NCBI RefSeq assembly: GCF_017302275.1
Contig: NZ_JAFLDR010000011.1
Coordinates: forward strand, 1-64,000
Length of the DNA stretch: 64,000 nt
Origin: Sulfuritalea sp.
Lineage (GTDB): Bacteria > Pseudomonadota > Gammaproteobacteria > Burkholderiales > Rhodocyclaceae
Reading direction: 5' to 3'
This document shows positions 16,815-27,159 of the stretch, in pieces. The translations under genes and the position numbers were made by a program. The notes under the pieces were generated by a model. The model was not told the origin of the DNA. It saw only the letters and a list, made by a program, of their open reading frames with translations, and ran no database searches. Each line of letters starts with the position of its first letter. The stretch's first letter is position 1.

Positions 16815-19094
16815 ATGAACAAAAAACTCCTCGCCGGTCTGATTTCCGCTTTGCTGGCGCACGCAGCCCATGCCTTCGATCCATTCCAGATCAAGGACAT
16901 CCGGGTTGAAGGAATCCAGCGTACCGAAGCAGGTACGGTGTTTTCCTACCTGCCGGTAAAAGTCGGTGACACGATGAACGACGAGAAGGCGGCGGCGGCG
17001 ATCAAGGCCCTGTTCGCCACCGGCTTCTTCAAGGACGTGCGACTTGAAATCGACGGACAAATCCTGGTGGTAGTGCTCGAAGAACGTCCGGCCATCGCCT
17101 CCCTCGAATTCACCGGACTCAAGGCCTTCAAGCCAGAGGACCTGAAAAAGTCCCTGCGTGACGTCGGCCTCGCCGAATCGCGCATCTTCGACCGTGCCGT
17201 GGTCGAGCGCGCGGAGCAGGAACTCAAGCGCCAGTACCTGGCCCAGGGCCACTATGCCGTTCAGGTGACGACGACCATCACGCCACTGGAGCGCAACCGG
17301 GTCGGCGTCAACTTTTCCGTCAATGAAGGCGACATCGCCAAGATCAAGCAAATCAATATCATCGGCGCCGGCGCCATGTCGGAAGCCGACCTGCTCGACC
17401 TGATGGTCCTGCGCACTTCGGGCTGGCTCACCTGGTACACCAAAAACGACCAGTATTCGAAGCAGAAACTGTCCGGCGACCTGGAAACGCTGCGTTCGCA
17501 TTACCTCGATCGCGGTTACCTCGAGTTCAACATCGATTCGACCCAGGTCTCGATTTCGCCGGACAAGCAGGACATCTACATCACCATCAACCTGACCGAG
17601 GGTGAGCGCTATACCGTGTCGTCGGTCAAACTGGCGGGCCAGATGCTGTTGCCCGAAGAGGAGCTGACCAAGCTGGTGCAAGTCGTGCCGGGCGAGGTTT
17701 TCTCGCGCGAGAAGATGGCCGACACCACCAAGGCGATCAGCGAGCGCCTCGGCAACGAGGGCTATGCCTTCGCCAACGTCAATGCGGCGCCGGAACTGAA
17801 CAAGGAAAAGCGCCAGGTGGCGTTCACCGTTTTCATCGATCCAGGTCGCCGGGTCTATGTCCGGCGCATCAACGTGTCGGGCAACACGCGGTCGCGCGAC
17901 GAGGTGATCCGCCGCGAGATGCGCCAGGTCGAAGGCGCCTGGTACGACGGCGAGAAGATCAACAAGTCGCGCACCCGCGTCGACCGCCTGGGTTACTTCG
18001 ACGAAGTCACGGTCGAGACGCCAGCCGTCGCCGGTGCCACCGACCAGGTCGACATGGAGGTCAAGGTCAAGGAAAAGCCGACCGGAAACATCATGCTCGG
18101 CGCCGGCTTTTCCAGTGCGGAAAAATTCACCCTCTCCGGTTCGGTGCAGCAGCAGAACCTGTTCGGCAGCGGCAAGCATATCGGCGTCCAGGTCAGCACC
18201 AGCAAGTCGAACCAGGTCTATTCGCTTTCGCATACGGATCCGTATTTCACGGTCGACGGCGTCAGCCAGGGCTTCGACATCTACACGCGCAAGACCGACA
18301 CCAGCACCCTCGCGGTCGGCAGCTTCGGTTCCGATTCGGCGGGTGGAGGCGTACGCTGGGGGCTTCCGATCGCCGAGGACGACTACCTCAACGTCGGCCT
18401 GTCGATCGATCGCACCACGCTCAAGACCGATGCCAACAGCCCGCTGCGCTACCGGAACTACGTGACCACCTTCGGCGCCAGGAGCAATACGCTACTGACA
18501 ACGCTGGGCTGGCAGAAGGACGCGCGCGACAGCCTGCTGGTGACCACCAAGGGTTCCCTGCGCCGCGCCGTGCTCGAGGTTTCGCTGCCGGGCAGCACGG
18601 CGACCTACGTTCGCGCGACCTACCAGCACCAGCATTTCTTCCCGCTCGACCGCAGGCTGACGCTGGCGGTCAACGGGGAAGTCGGCGTCGCCAGTTCGTA
18701 TGGCAACAAGGACCTGCCGTTCTTCAAGAACTTCTATGCCGGTGGTATCGGTTCCGTGCGTGGCTTCGACTCCGGTTCCCTGGGCCCGCGAGATACGGCC
18801 CTCAACGAAGCGATCGGCGGCGACAAGCGCCTGATCGGCAACGCCGAGCTGCTGTTCCCGGTTCCCGGCATGGGGCGCGACAACTCGATGCGCCTGTCGG
18901 TATTCATGGACGCCGGCAACGTCTGGGGTTATGACAGCAAGTTCAGCCTGGGCAGCCTGCGTTACAGTGGCGGCGTCGCACTGGCATGGAATTCGCCAAT
19001 GGGCCCGCTCAAGTTCTCCTATGCCAATCCGTTCAACAAGAAGGCCGAAGACAAAGTGCAACGATTGCAGTTCCAGATGGGTTCGGTCTTCTGA
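16815..19094 (+). CDS. bamA: outer-membrane protein assembly factor BamA
   Basis: A 759-residue Omp85 protein, the catalytic core of the BAM complex. A signal peptide (MNKKLLAGLISALLAHAAHA) is followed by five POTRA domains to about residue 420 and a 16-strand barrel. The conserved loop-6 motif is visible as IGSVRGFDSGSLG, and the C-terminus ends in an aromatic (FQMGSVF), the outer-membrane signal. It lies between rseP and skp, the standard order. Confidence 0.98.
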   Translation: MNKKLLAGLISALLAHAAHAFDPFQIKDIRVEGIQRTEAGTVFSYLPVKVGDTMNDEKAAAAIKALFATGFFKDVRLEIDGQILVVVLEERPAIASLEFTGLKAFKPEDLKKSLRDVGLAESRIFDRAVVERAEQELKRQYLAQGHYAVQVTTTITPLERNRVGVNFSVNEGDIAKIKQINIIGAGAMSEADLLDLMVLRTSGWLTWYTKNDQYSKQKLSGDLETLRSHYLDRGYLEFNIDSTQVSISPDKQDIYITINLTEGERYTVSSVKLAGQMLLPEEELTKLVQVVPGEVFSREKMADTTKAISERLGNEGYAFANVNAAPELNKEKRQVAFTVFIDPGRRVYVRRINVSGNTRSRDEVIRREMRQVEGAWYDGEKINKSRTRVDRLGYFDEVTVETPAVAGATDQVDMEVKVKEKPTGNIMLGAGFSSAEKFTLSGSVQQQNLFGSGKHIGVQVSTSKSNQVYSLSHTDPYFTVDGVSQGFDIYTRKTDTSTLAVGSFGSDSAGGGVRWGLPIAEDDYLNVGLSIDRTTLKTDANSPLRYRNYVTTFGARSNTLLTTLGWQKDARDSLLVTTKGSLRRAVLEVSLPGSTATYVRATYQHQHFFPLDRRLTLAVNGEVGVASSYGNKDLPFFKNFYAGGIGSVRGFDSGSLGPRDTALNEAIGGDKRLIGNAELLFPVPGMGRDNSMRLSVFMDAGNVWGYDSKFSLGSLRYSGGVALAWNSPMGPLKFSYANPFNKKAEDKVQRLQFQMGSVF

Positions 19095-19118
19095 TCCCGT
19101 TCTTATAGTGAGAAAGTC

Positions 19119-19616
19119 ATGCTGAAGAAATACATCATCGCCGCCGCCATCCTTTCACTTGCCGCGAACGCCCTGGCGGAGGGAAAGATCGGCTTCGTCA
19201 ATAGCCAGAAGATACTCAACGACGCGCCCCAGGCCGCGCGCGCGAAGAAGAAGATCGAAAAGGACTTCGAAAAACGCGACCAGGACCTGCAGCGCATTGC
19301 AAAGCAGTTGCAGGGGATGCAGGAAAACCTGGACAAGAATGCGGTGACCATGGCCGAAAGCGAGCGGCGCAACAAGGAACGCGAGTTCGGCGACCTTAAC
19401 CGCGATTTCCAGCGCAAGCAGAGGGAGTTCCGCGAGGACCTGAGCCAGCGACAGAACGAGGAAATGGCCGCCATCTTCGAGCGAGTCAACAAGATCATCA
19501 AGCAGATCGCCGAGACCGAGAAGTACGACATCATCTTCCAGGAGGCGGTCTATGCCAACCCGCGCATCGACATCACCGACAAAGTGATAAAGGCCCTGGG
19601 CGACGGCGGCAAGTAA
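19119..19616 (+). CDS. skp: periplasmic chaperone Skp (OmpH)
   Basis: A 165-residue holdase that carries unfolded outer-membrane proteins to BamA. It has a cleavable signal peptide (LKKYIIAAAILSLAANALA), the motif KIGFVNSQKIL at the mature start, and a long charged coiled coil (residues 45-130) that forms the trimer's tentacles. The length is normal, and it lies 24 nt after bamA. Confidence 0.95.
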   Translation: MLKKYIIAAAILSLAANALAEGKIGFVNSQKILNDAPQAARAKKKIEKDFEKRDQDLQRIAKQLQGMQENLDKNAVTMAESERRNKEREFGDLNRDFQRKQREFREDLSQRQNEEMAAIFERVNKIIKQIAETEKYDIIFQEAVYANPRIDITDKVIKALGDGGK

Positions 19617-19626
19617 GACCCCGACC

Positions 19627-20652
19627 GTGGTGCTGCGGCTCGACGAGATCGTCGCGCGGTTCGGCGGTGAAATAGTCGGCGCCGGCGATACGGCGGTCTC
19701 CCGCATCGATACCTTGCAGCACGCGGGTCCCGGCGATCTCGCGTTCCTCGCAAATCCGAAATACCGCCACCAGCTCGCGACGACCCACGCTGCCGCAGTG
19801 ATCATGGCGCCGCCGGCCATGCCAGGGCTTGTGGCCGCTATCCTGACTCCGCAGCCCTACCTCTATTACGCCCGCGTCGCACAATGGCTCAATCCGGCGC
19901 CGCCGTCCCTGCCGGGAATTCATCCCAGCGCGGTGGTGGAGGGCAATGTTGCCGCCACGGCATCGGTAGGCGCCAACGTCTGGGTCGGACGTGGCGCGCG
20001 GATCGGCGACGACGTGGTGATCGGCGCCAATTGCAGCATCGGCGAGGACGTCGAGATCGGCGATGGCAGCCGCCTTGCCGCCAACGTTTCCATCTATGCC
20101 CGCTGCCGCATCGGCGCCCGCTGCCTGATCCATTCCGGCGTGGTTGTCGGCGCCGACGGCTTCGGGTTCGCGCGCGAAGGCGACGGGTCCTGGGTCAAGG
20201 TGCCGCAGGTGGGCCGCGTCGTCATCGGCGACGACGTCGAGATCGGCGCCGGAACCACGATCGATCGCGGCGCGCTGGGCGATACCGTGATCGGCGATGG
20301 CGTCAAGCTCGACAACCAGATACAGGTGGGACACAACGTGCGGATCGGCCCCCATACGGCGATGGCCGGCTGCGTCGGCATCGCCGGCAGCGCCGTGATA
20401 GGCGCACGCTGCACGGTCGGCGGCGCGGCGGTGATCCTCGGACATCTGAGCATCGCCGACGATGTCAATGTTTCCGCGGGGACGCTGGTGGCGAAGTCGA
20501 TTCCACGCGCCGGTACCTACAGCGGCACGGTGCCTTTTCTGGAACACGGCGACTGGCTGCGAAATTTTTCGCGCCTGCGCCACCTCGATGAGATGGCCGA
20601 TAGAATCCGGGCCCTCGAACAGCGGCTTGCCGCACTGGAGAAGAAATCATGA
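19627..20652 (+). CDS. lpxD: UDP-3-O-(3-hydroxyacyl)glucosamine N-acyltransferase
   Basis: A 341-residue acyltransferase for the third step of lipid A synthesis. An N-terminal uridine-binding domain (to about residue 100) is followed by a left-handed beta helix of hexapeptide repeats (I-G-D-D-V pattern) and a short C-terminal helix. The catalytic His region is seen in [15 protein letters not shown]. The start is GTG at 19627. It overlaps fabZ by 4 nt. A repeat-like sequence at 19671-19694 falls inside the coding frame. Confidence 0.97.
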   Translation: MVLRLDEIVARFGGEIVGAGDTAVSRIDTLQHAGPGDLAFLANPKYRHQLATTHAAAVIMAPPAMPGLVAAILTPQPYLYYARVAQWLNPAPPSLPGIHPSAVVEGNVAATASVGANVWVGRGARIGDDVVIGANCSIGEDVEIGDGSRLAANVSIYARCRIGARCLIHSGVVVGADGFGFAREGDGSWVKVPQVGRVVIGDDVEIGAGTTIDRGALGDTVIGDGVKLDNQIQVGHNVRIGPHTAMAGCVGIAGSAVIGARCTVGGAAVILGHLSIADDVNVSAGTLVAKSIPRAGTYSGTVPFLEHGDWLRNFSRLRHLDEMADRIRALEQRLAALEKKS

Positions 20653-21122
20653 GTGAAGCCGCGGCGGATGCGGGAGATTCCCGCATGGATATCCACCAGA
20701 TACTCGACTACCTGCCGCATCGCTATCCGATCCTGCTGGTCGACCGCGTTCTCGACGTGCTTCCCGGCGAGCGGATTCGCGCGCTGAAGAACGTCAGCGT
20801 CAACGAGCCCTACTTTCCGGGCCACTATCCGCACCACCCGGTGATGCCCGGCGTGTTGATCGTCGAGGCGATGGCGCAGACGGCGGCCATCCTTGCGTTC
20901 AAGACCATGGGCAGCAAGCCCGACGACAAGTCGGTGTACTACTTCGTCGGCATCGACAATGCCCGTTTCAAGAAGCCGGTGGGGCCGGGCGATCAGTTGG
21001 TGATCGACGTCGTCCTGTCCGCCAGCAAGCGCGGCATCTGGAAATTCTCGGCGAAGGCGAGCGTCGACGGACAGATAGCGTCCGAAGCCGATCTGATTTG
21101 CGCCGTGCGCCCGACACCCTGA
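20649..21122 (+). CDS. fabZ: 3-hydroxyacyl-ACP dehydratase FabZ
   Basis: A 157-residue hot-dog fold dehydratase of fatty acid synthesis. Catalytic residues are visible in [15 protein letters not shown] (His) and VEAMAQ (Glu). The ATG at 20649 overlaps the lpxD stop and gives a tail of about 12 residues before [15 protein letters not shown], where most FabZ proteins begin. An internal ATG at 20685 preceded by GGGAG is therefore an alternative start. It competes with lipid A synthesis for hydroxyacyl-ACP, which explains its place among the lpx genes. Confidence 0.97.
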   Translation: MSEAAADAGDSRMDIHQILDYLPHRYPILLVDRVLDVLPGERIRALKNVSVNEPYFPGHYPHHPVMPGVLIVEAMAQTAAILAFKTMGSKPDDKSVYYFVGIDNARFKKPVGPGDQLVIDVVLSASKRGIWKFSAKASVDGQIASEADLICAVRPTP

Positions 21123-21895
21123 TGGGCATCCATCCCACCGCCATCGTCCATCCCTCGGCGAAGCTCGGCCGGGGCGTGGTGGTCGGTCCGTACTCGGTGG
21201 TCGGCGAGCATGTCGAGATCGGCGACCATAGCGTGATCGGTCCCCACGTCGTCGTCACCGGCCACACCATGATCGGCAGTGACAACCGCATCTTTCAGTT
21301 CTGTTCGATCGGCGAACAGCCGCAGGACAAGAAGTATGCCGGCGAACCGACGCGGCTCGAGATCGGCGATCGCAACACCATTCGCGAGTTCTGCACCTTC
21401 AACTGCGGCACGGCGCAGGACTCGGGCGTGACGCGACTGGGCAACGACAACTGGATCATGGCCTACGTTCACCTGGCGCACGATTGCCAGGTCGGCGACA
21501 ACACGATTTTCGCCAACAACGCCCAGCTTGCCGGTCATGTCCGGGTCGGCGATTGGGCCATCCTGGGCGGCTTCACGGTGGTGCACCAGTTCGTCCGCAT
21601 CGGTGCGCACAGCATCACCGCGATGGGGACCATCCTGCTGCAGGACCTGCCGCCCTTCGTCATGGCCGCCGGCAATCCCGCCGAGCCGCGCAGCATCAAT
21701 GCCGAGGGACTGAAGCGGCGGGGATTTTCGCCGACGGCGATCGCGGCAATCAAGCGCGCCTACAAGACCCTCTACAAGGCCGGCATGAAACTCGACGAGG
21801 CGCGTGCCGCGCTCGAAGCCGAGTCGCTGACGGTGCCTGAGCTGTCGGTGCTTGCCGGTTTCCTGGTCGCGTCCGGTCGCGGGATTGTCCGCTGA
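21122..21895 (+). CDS. lpxA: UDP-N-acetylglucosamine O-acyltransferase
   Basis: A 257-residue enzyme for the first step of lipid A synthesis. It starts with [16 protein letters not shown], has about ten hexapeptide turns, shows the catalytic His in [11 protein letters not shown], and has a helical C-terminal domain from about residue 190. The ATG overlaps the fabZ stop by one base; a longer frame inside fabZ is not needed. Normal length. Confidence 0.98.
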   Translation: MGIHPTAIVHPSAKLGRGVVVGPYSVVGEHVEIGDHSVIGPHVVVTGHTMIGSDNRIFQFCSIGEQPQDKKYAGEPTRLEIGDRNTIREFCTFNCGTAQDSGVTRLGNDNWIMAYVHLAHDCQVGDNTIFANNAQLAGHVRVGDWAILGGFTVVHQFVRIGAHSITAMGTILLQDLPPFVMAAGNPAEPRSINAEGLKRRGFSPTAIAAIKRAYKTLYKAGMKLDEARAALEAESLTVPELSVLAGFLVASGRGIVR

Positions 21896-21899
21896 TTCC

Positions 21900-23051
21900 A
21901 TGAGACAGGTTCCACGGATCGCCATGGTGGCCGGCGAGGCTTCCAGCGACCAGCTTGCCGCGCACCTGATCACGGCCCTCAAGCAGCACCTGCCCGACGC
22001 CGAGTTCTACGGCATCGGCGGGCCGAAGATGCAGCGCGAGGGGTTCGAGTCCCTCTGGCCGGCTGAGATGCTGGCGGTGCGGGGATATGCGGAAGTGCTG
22101 CGGCACTATCGTGCCATTACCCGCATGCGGCGCCGGTTGCTGCGGCGGTTGCTGCAGGACAAGCCGGATGCCTTCATCGGTGTCGACGGCTCGGATTTCA
22201 ACCTCTGGCTGGAGCGGCGCTTGAAGCGGCACGGGATTCCGACGATCCACTTCGTCAGCCCGTCGATCTGGGCCTGGCGGCGCAAACGGATGGCGAAGAT
22301 CGTCCAGTCGGTGAGCCACATCCTCGCGCTCTACCCCTTCGAACCCGAGCTGTACCGCGATACACCCGTCAAGTGCAGCTATGTCGGGCACCCGCTGGCC
22401 GACGTGATTCCGCTGCAAATCGATCAGCGGGCGGTGCGCGAGCGCTTGGGCATCGCAGCGGGACGCCCGGTGATTGCGCTGTTGCCTGGCAGCCGCCAGT
22501 CGGAACTGCACTACATGGCGGAAACTTTCATAGAAACCGCGAAGCTCCTGCTCGAGCGCCAGCCGCAATTGCAGTTCCTCGTGCCGCTGGTCTCGCGCGA
22601 GACACGACTGCAGTTCGAAACGGCCTTGTGGAAGCTCAAGGCCGATGAACTTCCATTCACCCTGATGTTCGGCCATGCTGCGGACGCGATCGCCGCCAGC
22701 GACGCGGCGCTGGTCGCGAGCGGCACCGCCACGCTGGAGACGGCGCTGGTGGGGCGGCCGATGGTGATTGCCTACAAGATGTCGCCGTGGTCATGGCGCC
22801 TGATGCGCGGCATGCGCTACCTGCCGTGGGTCGGCCTGCCCAACATACTCGCCGGCCGGTATGTCGTACCGGAGTTCTTGCAGGACGACGCGACGCCGGA
22901 AAACCTGTCGCAGGCGCTGGGCAATCTGCTGGTCGACCGCCAGGTCGGCGCCGCAATATTCCGCGTCTTCGATGGCATCCATCGCCTGCTGCGCCAGGAT
23001 ACCGCGCAGAAGGCGGCGGCGGCGGTGTTGCCCTACCTGCAGCGGGCATGA
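21900..23051 (+). CDS. lpxB: lipid-A-disaccharide synthase
   Basis: A 383-residue GT-B glycosyltransferase that joins UDP-diacylglucosamine and lipid X into the lipid A disaccharide. It shows [16 protein letters not shown] at the N-terminus, [14 protein letters not shown] in the middle and [20 protein letters not shown] in the C-terminal nucleotide domain. It starts 4 nt after lpxA, and the stop overlaps the rnhB start. Confidence 0.98.
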   Translation: MRQVPRIAMVAGEASSDQLAAHLITALKQHLPDAEFYGIGGPKMQREGFESLWPAEMLAVRGYAEVLRHYRAITRMRRRLLRRLLQDKPDAFIGVDGSDFNLWLERRLKRHGIPTIHFVSPSIWAWRRKRMAKIVQSVSHILALYPFEPELYRDTPVKCSYVGHPLADVIPLQIDQRAVRERLGIAAGRPVIALLPGSRQSELHYMAETFIETAKLLLERQPQLQFLVPLVSRETRLQFETALWKLKADELPFTLMFGHAADAIAASDAALVASGTATLETALVGRPMVIAYKMSPWSWRLMRGMRYLPWVGLPNILAGRYVVPEFLQDDATPENLSQALGNLLVDRQVGAAIFRVFDGIHRLLRQDTAQKAAAAVLPYLQRA

Positions 23052-23623
23052 TCCATTTGATCTGCGGCGTCGACGAGGCGGGGCGCGGTCCGCTCGCAGG
23101 GCCGGTATATGCGGCCGCCGTGATACTTGATCCGCGGCGGCCCATCCACGGCCTGGCCGACTCAAAGAAGCTGTCCGAACGCAAGCGGGAAGTTCTGGCC
23201 GTCGAGATCCGTGACCGGGCGCTGGCCCATGGCATTGCCTGGGCATCGGTGGCAGAGATCGACAGCGTCAACATCCTGCAGGCCACCCTGCTCGCCATGC
23301 GGCGTGCGGTCGAGGCCCTCGGCGTGTTGCCGACCGAAGTCCTGATCGACGGCAATCGCTGTCCCCAACTGTCGATGCCGGTGCGGGCCATAATCGGCGG
23401 CGATGCCAGCGAGCCGGTCATTTCGGCGGCATCGATCCTGGCCAAGACGGCGCGCGATGCGGAAATGCGGCGGATACACTTGGCGTTTCCGCAATACGGG
23501 CTCGATCGCCACAAGGGCTATGACACGGCAATTCATCGCGCGGCGCTGAACCTCCATGGCCCGGCGCCGTTTCATCGCCGCAGCTTTGCGCCGGTCAGGG
23601 CCCTGCTGCGGGAAGCGGAATGA
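23048..23623 (+). CDS. rnhB: ribonuclease HII
   Basis: A 191-residue RNase HII that cuts RNA in RNA-DNA hybrids and at single embedded ribonucleotides. The acidic site is visible in [14 protein letters not shown] (Asp-Glu), LIDGN (Asp) and KTARDAEM (Asp). [10 protein letters not shown] follows near the C-terminus. It lies downstream of lpxB with a 4-nt overlap, a common association in proteobacteria. Confidence 0.97.
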   Translation: MIHLICGVDEAGRGPLAGPVYAAAVILDPRRPIHGLADSKKLSERKREVLAVEIRDRALAHGIAWASVAEIDSVNILQATLLAMRRAVEALGVLPTEVLIDGNRCPQLSMPVRAIIGGDASEPVISAASILAKTARDAEMRRIHLAFPQYGLDRHKGYDTAIHRAALNLHGPAPFHRRSFAPVRALLREAE

Positions 23624-24408
23624 GCGAGCCGAAGCGCATCGCTTCGCGCGACAATGCGACGTTCAAGGCGCTGCGTGCCATGGCGGCGGAGCCGCGTAGG
23701 CATGGACGTTCGCTGGTCGACGGAATCCATCTGGTGGCGACCTGCCTTGCGCGCGGTGTGCGCGTCGCGCAGTTGCTGGTGAGCGAAAGCGGGTTGCGGC
23801 ATTCCGAGATCGCCAGTCTGCTGCGGGATGCACCGGGCATCGAGTGCCTGATCCTGCGCGACGGCCTGTTCCGAGAGATCTCCGGTGTGCTGACGCCGAC
23901 GGGGGTTGCAGCGGTGATCGACATACCGCCGGTTCCTGATGGTCCGATCGTTGGTGATGCCCTGTTGCTCGATGCGGTACAGGATGCCGGCAACGTCGGC
24001 GCCATCCTGCGCACCGCCGCCGCCGCCGGCGTGGGCAATATCCTGCTGGGTCCCGGTTGTGCCGGGGCATGGACTCCGCGCGTGCTGCGCGCCGGGCAGG
24101 GGGCGCACTTTTCGCTGGCAATCCGCGAGCAGGCCGATCTGGGCGGCACACTGGCAGCCGGGCAGGCAACAGCGATTGCGACGGTCGCCCACGGCGGCAG
24201 GAACCTGTATGAGACCGACCTTGGCTGCCCGATCTACTGGCTGGTGGGCAATGAGGGCTCGGGACTTTCGGCGCCGCTGGCGCAGGCGGCGAAACTGCGG
24301 GTCACCATTCCGTTGGCCGATGGAGCGGAATCGCTCAATGTTGCGGCGGCAGCGGCCATATGCCTGTTCGAGGCCCGTCGCCAGCGCGCGGGTTACGCCG
24401 CGACCTAG
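23620..24408 (+). CDS. SpoU-family (TrmH/RlmB-like) RNA 2'-O-methyltransferase
   Basis: A 262-residue SPOUT methyltransferase. An N-terminal L30e-like substrate domain (residues 1-100) is followed by the knotted SAM-binding domain with the three SpoU motifs: [32 protein letters not shown] and [22 protein letters not shown]. The target (23S rRNA or tRNA) cannot be decided from sequence, so no symbol is given. It overlaps rnhB by 4 nt and is last in the plus-strand block. Confidence 0.9.
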   Translation: MSEPKRIASRDNATFKALRAMAAEPRRHGRSLVDGIHLVATCLARGVRVAQLLVSESGLRHSEIASLLRDAPGIECLILRDGLFREISGVLTPTGVAAVIDIPPVPDGPIVGDALLLDAVQDAGNVGAILRTAAAAGVGNILLGPGCAGAWTPRVLRAGQGAHFSLAIREQADLGGTLAAGQATAIATVAHGGRNLYETDLGCPIYWLVGNEGSGLSAPLAQAAKLRVTIPLADGAESLNVAAAAAICLFEARRQRAGYAAT

Positions 24409-24445
24409 TCGTGCTTGCGCCGGCGGGCCTGTGCACTTTGCCGGC

Positions 24446-24479
24446 CCGAAAACAATCAGGCCCGCTCGCGGCGGGCCTG
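24446..24479 (-). terminator. Rho-independent terminator of the HU gene
   Basis: CAGGCCCGC and GCGGGCCTG (24457-24479) form a perfect 9-bp stem with a 5-nt loop. On the minus strand it is followed by a T-rich stretch (TTGTTTTC), so it ends HU transcription. It also lies 48 nt after the SpoU gene stop and may slow plus-strand transcription. Confidence 0.75.
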
Positions 24480-24503
24480 ACCGGGATCCGGAGGATCCGA
24501 TGC

Positions 24504-24800
24504 TTACTTCTTCTTGGCGGCTTTCTTGCCGGCCACTGCGGCCTTGAAACCGGCACCGGCCGTGAAGCGCGGTACGGTGGTCGCGGCGATCTTGAGTTCC
24601 TTGCCCGTCTGCGGGTTGCGGCCGACGCGAGCGGCGCGCTTGGACGACTTGAAGCTGCCGAAGCCAACCAGGGTAACGGTGTCGCCCTTGGAGACGGCCT
24701 TGACGATCGCGCCCATTGCCGCGGAGAGTGCCTTCTCTGCCGCAGCCTTGCTGATATCGGCTTCTTTGGCGGTGATTTCGATCAGTTCGGATTTGTTCAT
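24504..24800 (-). CDS. HU-family DNA-binding protein
   Basis: A 98-residue nucleoid protein that bends DNA. It starts MNKSELIEITAKEADISKAAA, contains the HU signature GFGSFKSSKRAARVGRNPQTG at the arm, and ends in a short lysine/alanine tail (GKKAAKKK), a mild version of the histone H1-like extensions seen in some betaproteobacteria. It is monocistronic, with a promoter and a terminator of its own. HupA and HupB types cannot be told apart safely. Confidence 0.95.
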   Translation of the reverse strand: MNKSELIEITAKEADISKAAAEKALSAAMGAIVKAVSKGDTVTLVGFGSFKSSKRAARVGRNPQTGKELKIAATTVPRFTAGAGFKAAVAGKKAAKKK

Positions 24801-25131
24801 GTGGGACCTCGTAGATGTGGATGGTGGTAGTGGCGGTTTAAATTCCCGCTAACGAGCAGCGGGTTGAATTCTAGGCGAATGCTAACTCAATGCAATCAAC
24901 AATTCTTTGCCGGGATCAAGCTTTTTGCGAATTGTAGCAATATCCGGACAGGCTTGCCCCGCAGGTTCCGCCGCAAATTATGCCGCCAATTTAGTGTCAG
25001 TGGAGCGAAGTGCGCCGGGCAAAGGCGATAAAATGTTTTGGGTGCATTGGCTGCCAGGCGATGGGTTCCAGGCGTGCCGGCGAGGCCGTCATCCAAGCGC
25101 CCGATGTTCCCCCTGAAAGGACACGACTCGA
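24801..25131. promoter_or_regulatory. divergent intergenic region, HU promoter
   Basis: On the minus strand TTGCAT (24890-24895) and TAGAAT (24868-24873) are spaced by 16 nt and would drive HU with a leader of about 65 nt that contains a CCCGCT/AGCGGG hairpin (24845-24863). On the plus strand a TAAAAT (25029-25034) is a weak candidate -10 for nfeD. No coding potential or RNA gene was recognised in the remainder. Confidence 0.5.
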
Positions 25132-25584
25132 ATGGATTTGGCCTGGTGGCATTGGATGGTTCTCGGACTCGCGCTCGGGCTGCTGGAACTCGCCGTGCCC
25201 AGTTTCTTCATCATCTGGTTCGGCCTCGGCGCGTTGCTGGTAGGGGTAGCAATGCTGGCGGCGCCCGGCATTGCCTTCAGCGGGCAGGTCATGCTGTGGA
25301 CCGCGGCTTCGGTCGCGATGACCGTGCTCTGGTTCAAGGTGTTTCGCCGCGAAGACGGCAAGACCCGGTCGGGCCAGGCCGATGAAGCGCTGGGTGAAAT
25401 CGGAGTCCTGGTGCGCGCGGTCGAACCGCTCGGGGTGTCGTCGCCGCGCGGCGAAGTGCGCTTCCAGAAGCCAGTCATGGGATCGGATGTCTGGCCCTGC
25501 CTGGCCGACGAGGCGATCGCCGCCGGCGAACGGGTCAGGGTGCTGGCCGTTGATGGCCAGATACTCAAGGTTGGCAAATACTGA
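25132..25584 (+). CDS. NfeD-like membrane protein
   Basis: A 150-residue short NfeD protein: two or three N-terminal membrane helices (WWHWMVLGLALGLLELAVPS and following) and a C-terminal OB-fold domain from about residue 85 (GEIGVLVRAVEPLG...RVRVLAVDGQILKV). NfeD proteins partner SPFH/stomatin-type proteins, and such a gene follows 11 nt downstream. Ribosome site GAAAGGA. The exact role is not settled for the family; it is probably membrane quality control or microdomain organisation. Confidence 0.88.
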   Translation: MDLAWWHWMVLGLALGLLELAVPSFFIIWFGLGALLVGVAMLAAPGIAFSGQVMLWTAASVAMTVLWFKVFRREDGKTRSGQADEALGEIGVLVRAVEPLGVSSPRGEVRFQKPVMGSDVWPCLADEAIAAGERVRVLAVDGQILKVGKY

Positions 25585-25595
25585 AGGGGTTGGTC

Positions 25596-26456
25596 ATGGG
25601 CGAGTTCGCAATCTTTGTCGTTGCCGTTTTTGTCTTTGTCGCGGTCACCATCGCCAAAGGCGTGCGTATCGTGCCGCAGGGCGAGGAATGGATCGTCGAG
25701 CGCCTGGGAAAATTCCACGCTACCCTGCGGCCGGGACTCAACATCATCGTTCCCTATTTCGACCAGGTGCGCTACAAGCTTGTTACCAAGGACATCATCC
25801 TCGACGTTCAGGAGCAGGAAGTCATCACCAAGGACAACGCGGTGATCCTGACCAACGCCATCGCCTTCATCAAGGTCACCGATCCGATCAAGGCGGTTTA
25901 CGGCGTGACGGATTTCTCCGAGGCGATTCGCAACATGATCATGACCACATTGCGATCGATCATCGGCGACATGACGCTCGACGAGGCGCTGTCCAATCGC
26001 GACAAGATCAAGGCACGCTTGCGCGAGGGCGTCGCCGACGAGGCGATTGACTGGGGCCTGACGGTGAAATCGGTCGAGATCCAGGACATCAATCCGTCGG
26101 AATCGATGCAGAAGGCGATGGAGGCTCAGGCCTCCGCCGAGCGCGAGCGCAAGGCCATGGTCACCAAGGCCGAAGGCAACAAGCAGGCCACCATCCTCAA
26201 CGCCGAGGCGCAACTGCAGGCGGCGCGCCTGCAGGCCGAGGCCCAGGTCACGCTGGCCGATGCGTCGGCCGAGGCGATCAGGCGCGTGGCGGCTGCAATC
26301 GGCACCGAAGATGCGCCGATGCGCTACATGCTGGGCGAGAAGTACATCCACGCCATCGGCAATCTGGCCAAGTCCGACAATGCGAAGACGGTGCTGATTC
26401 CCGCCGACATCCAGGACACCCTGCGCGGCATCCTAGGCAGCCGCAAGCAGGCCTGA
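25596..26456 (+). CDS. SPFH-domain (stomatin/QmcA-like) protein
   Basis: A 286-residue slipin-like membrane scaffold. One N-terminal membrane helix (FAIFVVAVFVFVAVTIAKG) is followed by the SPFH domain starting RIVPQGEEWIVERLGKFH, then an alanine/glutamate-rich coiled coil (AQASAERERKAMVTKAEG). The first in-frame codon (TTG at 25590) gives two extra residues; ATG at 25596 with upstream GAAGGGG is preferred. It pairs with the preceding NfeD gene, a very common operon. Confidence 0.92.
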   Translation: MGEFAIFVVAVFVFVAVTIAKGVRIVPQGEEWIVERLGKFHATLRPGLNIIVPYFDQVRYKLVTKDIILDVQEQEVITKDNAVILTNAIAFIKVTDPIKAVYGVTDFSEAIRNMIMTTLRSIIGDMTLDEALSNRDKIKARLREGVADEAIDWGLTVKSVEIQDINPSESMQKAMEAQASAERERKAMVTKAEGNKQATILNAEAQLQAARLQAEAQVTLADASAEAIRRVAAAIGTEDAPMRYMLGEKYIHAIGNLAKSDNAKTVLIPADIQDTLRGILGSRKQA

Positions 26457-26469
26457 CCGCTTCCGCGCC

Positions 26470-27159
26470 GTGCGTCTGCTAGGGATCGAAACCGCGACCC
26501 GACACCTGTCGGTCGCGCTCTGGCAGGACGGCGAGGTCATCGAACGCTGCGAGGCTCTGCCCAACGGCGGCTCCGAACGCCTGCTGCCCTGGGTTCATGA
26601 ACTTCTGGCGGAGGGCCAGATGAGCTTGGCCCAACTCGACGGTATTGGCTTCGGTGCCGGTCCCGGCAGTTTCACCGGTTTGAGGCTGGCCTGCGGCGTG
26701 GCCCAAGGCCTGGCCTGGGGCCTCGCTTTGCCGGTGCTGCCGGTATCGACGCTGGAGGCGCTGGCACTGGCGAGCGGCAAGCGTGAAGTCTGGGCCTGCC
26801 TCGACGCGCGCATGAACGAGGTGTACAGCGCGGCCTATCGTGTCGAACGCGACGTTCCGCATGAAGTCATGGCGCCTGTCTGCCTGCCACCCACCGTGGT
26901 GCCGGCGCCGACTTTGCTCGATGCATGGGGCGCGGGTGACGGATTCGCGACCCACGGCGAGGTCTTGCACGGCAGGAAGCCGGACCTCGCAGGGATGCTT
27001 GCCTCCGCTTTTCCCACCGCCGCCGCCGTGCTGCGTCTGGCCCATGTTGCGTTCGCTGCCGGCGAAGCGCTATCCGCCGCCGAGGCGCGACCCATCTACG
27101 TGCGCGACAAGGTGGCGCTGACCACCGCCGAACGCCTGGCACGAGGCGGGCTGCGCTGA
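26470..27159 (+). CDS. tsaB: tRNA t6A biosynthesis protein TsaB
   Basis: A 229-residue ASKHA-fold partner of TsaD in making N6-threonylcarbamoyladenosine on ANN-decoding tRNAs. It is recognised from LLGIETATRHLSVALW, the GFGAGPGSFTGLRLACGVAQGL motif and DARMNEVYSAAY. The start is GTG at 26470. It overlaps rimI by one base, the usual tsaB-rimI pairing. A sequence resembling the 24-bp repeat lies in frame at 26893-26916. Confidence 0.96.
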   Translation: MRLLGIETATRHLSVALWQDGEVIERCEALPNGGSERLLPWVHELLAEGQMSLAQLDGIGFGAGPGSFTGLRLACGVAQGLAWGLALPVLPVSTLEALALASGKREVWACLDARMNEVYSAAYRVERDVPHEVMAPVCLPPTVVPAPTLLDAWGAGDGFATHGEVLHGRKPDLAGMLASAFPTAAAVLRLAHVAFAAGEALSAAEARPIYVRDKVALTTAERLARGGLR